A DNA stretch of 44,889 nt from Candidatus Sodalis sp. SoCistrobi (lineage in GTDB: Bacteria; Pseudomonadota; Gammaproteobacteria; Enterobacterales; Enterobacteriaceae), in assembly GCF_900143145.1 (NCBI RefSeq), contig NZ_FRDB01000005.1, positions 1 through 44,889 on the forward strand, given 5' to 3'. Below, piece by piece: positions 44,269-44,889 of the stretch (position 1 is its first letter; every line of letters starts with the position of its first letter). The notes beneath the pieces were generated by a model. It saw only the letters and a program-made list of their open reading frames with translations. It was not told where the DNA came from and did not search any database. The translations under genes and the position numbers were made by a program.

Positions 44269-44740
44269 TTCGCCTCCGCAATCCTGTCGCGCTGCTTATT
44301 TTTTACCTTTTCATCGTGCTTGCGTTCGGCTTCTTCGTTCTTAATTTCATCCTGCAGTTTTTCAAGGATGTTGCGATCCACCTGCAGCTCCTCACGCGTG
44401 GAGCCGAGCAACGAAGATTTACGCGCTTTGGCCAAGGTCACCACCGCGCCGACGATCGCCAGCAATAGCAGATGCCGGTGGTGGTGGCGATCGCCGTCAG
44501 GCGGTACTGCGGATCGATGGCCAGGATCACCAATACCAACAGGCTCATCAGACCGAACGCGGCAAACAGCAGCGTGATACCGGCCATCATCAGCATCTGA
44601 ATGATATTGGATTTCTCTTCCTCCAGCTCCACGACGGCCAGGCGCAGGCGGGTCTCTACCATACCGACGACAATAGTAAGGATTCGCTGGGCGATATTGA
44701 ATAAGCCATTACCGGGGCCCTGGTTTTGCTGTTCGATCAT
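44265..44740 (-). pseudogene. yqjE: yqjE, phage-holin-superfamily III membrane protein, frameshifted
   Basis: YqjE is a small inner-membrane protein associated with the ribosome-binding YqjD family. The first frame gives GPGNGLFNIAQRI, VETRLRLAVVELEEEK and one membrane helix to QYRLTAIATTTG. It is then lost near 44475-44485; adding one base recovers LLLLAIVGAVVTLAKARKS, the second helix, and an extended charged tail. The restored length is about 158 residues against about 134 in E. coli. The IS right end lies 23 bp upstream of the start, where yqjD would be expected. Confidence 0.85.
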
Positions 44741-44763
44741 AATGATTAACGCCGTGTGATAAG

Positions 44764-44889
44764 TGAATAACCCCGAGTTTATTAGAGAGTAATTTTGGCA
44801 ATACTACGCCGCTTCCTCTGATGCTAATTGCAAAGCGTAATAGTTCATTTCGGCTTCAGTAGGAGGGATGTAACCCAGCCGCCCGAGCA
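44764..44889 (-). mobile_element. Right terminal part of an IS3-type insertion sequence (right copy)
   Basis: Exact reverse complement of positions 2-127. The element boundary is at 44764 (TG), directly upstream of yqjE. The copy extends out of the window to the right. Together with the left copy it forms an inverted pair whose transposase 3' ends point inward. Confidence 0.8.
44804..44889 (-). CDS. IS3-family transposase (OrfB), C-terminal fragment
   Basis: Stop codon at 44804-44806; the same C-terminal peptide as the left copy (ending QLASEEAA), running off the right edge. Only about 28 codons are visible, so intactness is unknown. Confidence 0.7.
   Translation of the reverse strand, partial: LGRLGYIPPTEAEMNYYALQLASEEAA

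Overview
The window reads as a GC-rich chromosomal segment of an Enterobacterales gammaproteobacterium. Nearly every protein is close in sequence and length to its Escherichia coli counterpart. The gene content, the scattered frameshifts and nonsense codons in otherwise conserved housekeeping genes, and the flanking insertion sequences suggest a Sodalis-like, insect-associated lineage in early genome decay. The genus is an inference; the order-level placement is firm.

Layout. Both ends are the same terminal ~126 bp of one IS3-type insertion sequence, in inverted orientation, so the window is probably a complete assembly contig between two IS copies. From left to right: (i) 328-8310, minus strand, the rpoN/Lpt cluster (npr, rapZ, ptsN, hpf, rpoN, lptB, lptA, lptC, kdsC, kdsD, yrbG). 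It covers nitrogen-PTS signalling, sigma-54, lipopolysaccharide export and Kdo precursor synthesis. (ii) 8559-14048, plus strand, the Mla phospholipid-transport operon mlaFEDCB (mlaD and mlaC frameshifted), then ibaG and murA. (iii) 14412-18814, the periplasmic proteases degS and degQ, and the division genes zapG and zapE. (iv) 19059-21365, rplM-rpsI and sspA-sspB. (v) 21566-27455, glutamate synthase gltBD on the minus strand. (vi) 28146-33568, yhcC, arcB (split by a 5-bp duplication), elbB, mtgA. (vii) 33576-38683, dolP, diaA, yraN, lpoA (amber codon near the end), rsmI and the RNase P RNA gene rnpB. (viii) 38703-44740, yhaK, yhaJ, yqjG (frameshifted), yqjF, a NemR-like TetR repressor with a DJ-1/glyoxalase-III-like gene, yqjK and yqjE (frameshifted).

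How the genes work together. The left half is an envelope-biogenesis district: LPS precursor and export, phospholipid retrograde transport, peptidoglycan entry (MurA) and the sigma-E protease DegS. The right end is an electrophile/quinone-defence neighbourhood: a pirin-like protein with its LysR partner, a glutathionyl-hydroquinone reductase, a DoxX protein, and an inserted repressor-glyoxalase pair carrying two near-identical operators.

Two features stand out. First, six genes (mlaD, mlaC, arcB, lpoA, yqjG, yqjE) carry single, chemically different inactivating lesions with the rest of the frame preserved. Second, at least six loci have a locus-specific GC-rich tandem array (units 32, 34, 35, 36/41, 49 and 73 bp) at or shortly after the 3' end of a gene, and a seventh array lies inside the 3' end of mlaD. 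The unit sequences differ between loci, but the placement and mostly ~35-bp scale recur. I know of no description of this pattern.
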